Origin: JALYNX01 sp044867525
GTDB taxonomy: Bacteria; Actinomycetota; Acidimicrobiia; Spongiisociales; ZC4RG35
Direction: 5' to 3'
Assembly (NCBI GenBank): GCA_044867525.1
Contig: JBIOVB010000065.1
Coordinates: 1-7,198, forward strand
Length of the DNA stretch: 7,198 nucleotides
In this document: piece after piece, positions 5,825-7,198 of the stretch
Position numbering within the stretch: the first letter of the stretch is position 1
Layout: every line of letters starts with the position of its first letter
The notes under the pieces: model-generated
Databases searched by the model: none
Told to the model about the DNA's origin: nothing
Seen by the model: the letters and a program-made list of their open reading frames with translations, nothing else
Position numbers and translations under genes: made by a program

Positions 5825-6343
5825 ATGATCACCGTGATCCAGGGTGACATCACCGTTCTCGCGGTCGACGCGATCGTCAATGCCGCCAACCCCGGTCTCT
5901 TGGGAGGAGGTGGCGTCGACGGGGCGATCCACCGTGCCGGTGGCCCCTCGATTCTCGCCGAATGCCGCGAGATCGTCCGTGAGCAGGGTCCAGTCCCCAC
6001 CGGCCAAGCCGTGATCACCGGTGCTGGAAGGCTTCCCGCCCGAAATGTGATTCACACCGTGGGGCCCATCTGGCACCGCGTCGGCCCTGAGGACGGAGTC
6101 GACCTCCTGGCTTCGTGTTACCGCAACAGTCTCGATCTCGCCATGAGTAACGACTGCGCGACGGTGGCCATGCCCAACATCTCGACCGGGGTTTACGGTT
6201 TTCCTATCCACCTAGCAGCAGTAACCGCAATCCAAGCCGTCACGGGGTGGTTCGACGACCACCCCAATGGCCTTGCCCAGGTGACATTCGTCTGCTTCGA
6301 CGTGGAGAACTATGAGCTCTACCGGGCAGAGATGAAGTCATGA
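5825..6343 (+). CDS. Macrodomain protein, probable O-acetyl-ADP-ribose deacetylase / ADP-ribosyl hydrolase
   Basis: A 172-residue single macrodomain of the MacroD/YmdB class. Such enzymes bind ADP-ribose and remove O-acetyl or mono-ADP-ribose groups, cleaning up products of sirtuins and ADP-ribosyltransferases in the cytosol. The landmarks are in order: VIQGDIT (residues 4-10), IVNAANPGLLGGGGVDGAIH (17-36) with the conserved N22 and the catalytic-loop D32, AGG (38-40), VIHTVGPIW (75-83), and the diphosphate-binding ISTGVYGFP (119-127). The C-terminal VTFVCFDVENYELYRAEM matches the family ending. The ATG at 5825 has AAAGGA eight bases upstream, overlapping the TGA of a possible small upstream frame. 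Length and motifs are complete. The stop codon overlaps that of the convergent acetyltransferase. No ADP-ribosyltransferase or sirtuin is visible nearby, so its substrate in this organism is open. Confidence 0.95.
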   Translation: MITVIQGDITVLAVDAIVNAANPGLLGGGGVDGAIHRAGGPSILAECREIVREQGPVPTGQAVITGAGRLPARNVIHTVGPIWHRVGPEDGVDLLASCYRNSLDLAMSNDCATVAMPNISTGVYGFPIHLAAVTAIQAVTGWFDDHPNGLAQVTFVCFDVENYELYRAEMKS

Positions 6344-6955
6344 CCCGAGTCGCATCCCCATCCACACCACGTTCGGCTCCTCGGCGAGAATGAGAAAGCC
6401 CAGGTGGGCATAGAAGCCAATGGCCCGCGTGTTGCGAGGGTCCGCCCCGAGATGGACTCCGGGAGCCCGGTGATCGGTGAGCTCGTCGAGCAGTCGGCTC
6501 ATCATCGCCGTCCCTATGCCCCGACCCTGTAGCTGGGGGAGCAGATCGAGATGGAGATGTGCCGGGTACGAGCCGACCATCTCCTCGGAAGCGTGTGGCG
6601 GGTGGTGGATGAGGTATGTGAGCTCCTCGTCCCTGGTCGACGGGTCGGGCCCTGGATCCGGGTAGCGAGCGCGGAGTGCCGGCCACCAGGTCGCCTCACA
6701 ATCGGCCTCGAATCTGCGAGTGTCGATCGCTGCCAGCGCGTATCCCGAGGGCATCCCGTCTTCGAGCGCGGTGAGCCCGATCCCGCTCGGGAGCATGAGA
6801 TAGGGGCCGACGTAGATCTCGCCGAGAAGCCGTGAGTCCTCGAAGAGCACTCCGGCATCTCCGCCGGCGTCGCCGGTGCGGAGGCAGACCTGGTACAGCG
6901 CATCCCGATCGTCGGGACGGGTTGGCCTGATCTCGGCGAGTACGGGCTCGACCAT
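6338..6955 (-). CDS. GNAT-family N-acetyltransferase (similar to the acetyltransferase-like domain of O-GlcNAcases)
   Basis: A 205-residue GNAT-fold protein that would move an acetyl group from acetyl-CoA to an unknown amine. The N-terminal EIRPTRPDDRDALYQVCLRT (residues 8-27) is the usual first strand and helix. GYALAAIDTRRFE lies on the central sheet. HLHLDLLPQLQGRGIGTAMM (133-152) includes the acetyl-CoA pyrophosphate loop Q143-G144-R145-G146-I147-G148. The C-terminal VHLGADPRNTRAIGFYAHLGF (167-187) closes the fold. The long insert with WWPALRARYPDP and LIHHPPHASEEMVGSYPAHL is shared, as I recall, with the bacterial proteins related to the C-terminal domain of animal O-GlcNAcase. The ATG at 6955 has GAGGTG five bases before it. 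It converges on the macrodomain gene with a six-base overlap. Confidence 0.9.
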   Translation of the reverse strand: MVEPVLAEIRPTRPDDRDALYQVCLRTGDAGGDAGVLFEDSRLLGEIYVGPYLMLPSGIGLTALEDGMPSGYALAAIDTRRFEADCEATWWPALRARYPDPGPDPSTRDEELTYLIHHPPHASEEMVGSYPAHLHLDLLPQLQGRGIGTAMMSRLLDELTDHRAPGVHLGADPRNTRAIGFYAHLGFLILAEEPNVVWMGMRLGS

Positions 6956-7081
6956 GGGTCACCTCGAAGCCAGCGTGGTGTAAGTGATCGTGGACATCGT
7001 GGCCAGGATATGGGACGCCCGAGGTCGATTCCTCTACCCGAAGGCAGGGCAGCGCACCGACACGTTTAGCCGACGCTGAGA

Positions 7082-7093
7082 CGGGGTACCCCG
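7082..7093. promoter_or_regulatory. Perfect palindrome upstream of the secreted-protein gene (possible operator)
   Basis: CGGGGTACCCCG is a perfect 12-base palindrome, 28 bases before the ATG at 7122, in the 166-base spacer between two divergent genes. Its place would suit an operator for a dimeric regulator. One or two 12-base palindromes are expected by chance in a window this size, so the support is weak. No clear -35/-10 pair was found in the spacer. Confidence 0.2.
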
Positions 7094-7111
7094 CGTTGAT
7101 CGCGCTCAAAT

Positions 7112-7116
7112 GGAGG
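7112..7116 (+). promoter_or_regulatory. Ribosome binding site that decides the start at 7122
   Basis: GGAGG lies five bases before the ATG at 7122. An in-frame ATG at 7110 overlaps this site and has nothing comparable upstream, so 7122 is preferred. Confidence 0.75.
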
Positions 7117-7121
7117 ATCCC

Positions 7122-7198
7122 ATGCGCCGCACCTTGGTAGTACTCGTATCCCTCACCTGTGCCCTGGCCCTTTCGGTGCCAGGGTTTGCTGTTACCAA
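7122..7198 (+). CDS. Secreted or surface protein, N-terminal signal peptide only (runs off the right edge)
   Basis: Only 25 codons are present. They encode a typical Sec signal peptide: a short basic start (MRR), a hydrophobic core (TLVVLVSLTCALALSV) and a likely signal-peptidase I site after PGFA, about residue 22. The cysteine at 13 is preceded by SLT, which is not a good lipobox, so a lipoprotein is less likely. A strong GGAGG site supports the start. The mature protein is outside the window, so its function cannot be inferred. The gene is divergent from the GNAT acetyltransferase. Confidence 0.75.
   Translation, partial: MRRTLVVLVSLTCALALSVPGFAVT

Noticed and set aside
6696..7109. Minus-strand open frame of 137 codons extending beyond the acetyltransferase start into the right-hand spacer.
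   Set aside because: Different frame from the acetyltransferase, arginine-rich, overlaps a well-supported gene, and no ribosome binding site was noticed.

Overview
The window is a GC-rich, densely packed stretch of bacterial chromosome. Several things point to an actinobacterium: the GC-rich third codon positions, starts without a Shine-Dalgarno sequence, and a LexA box of the Gram-positive/actinobacterial type. Families such as a stand-alone LigD-type polymerase and a LigB-type ATP-dependent DNA ligase also fit. A deep-branching lineage such as Acidimicrobiia is possible, but this cannot be settled from the window. I see no rRNA, tRNA, CRISPR array, insertion sequence or phage gene, so this looks like core chromosome rather than a mobile island.

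Left part (1-3652): four minus-strand genes in a row, in transcription order a tiny PspC-domain membrane protein, a zinc-dependent alcohol dehydrogenase, a stand-alone LigD-type primase-polymerase, and the N-terminus of an ATP-dependent DNA ligase that runs off the left edge. The gaps are only 23, 34 and 32 bases, as expected for one transcript. On the other strand, across a spacer of about 67 bases, lies dinB, the translesion polymerase Pol IV. A perfect 14-base LexA/SOS box (CGAACATATGTTCG, 2451-2464) ends exactly at the dinB start codon. It therefore probably controls dinB and may also affect the divergent repair-gene operon.

Middle part (3662-5630): a covalent-flavin BBE-type FAD oxidoreductase on the minus strand, convergent with dinB and preceded by a textbook ribosome binding site. 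Upstream of it is a 259-base spacer with two hairpins, then a small minus-strand gene for a conserved protein of unknown function.

Right part (5825-7198): a plus-strand macrodomain protein (ADP-ribose-type hydrolase) and a minus-strand GNAT acetyltransferase. Their stop codons overlap in the six bases TCATGA. The window ends in the first 25 codons of a secreted protein with a clear signal peptide.

The left part reads as a DNA-damage tolerance and repair neighbourhood: SOS-controlled Pol IV, a primase-polymerase and a ligase. The right part is a mosaic of single housekeeping or accessory enzymes with no obvious shared pathway. I found no clear evidence of a wholly new multi-gene system. The best lead is the LexA box between dinB and the polymerase-ligase operon.
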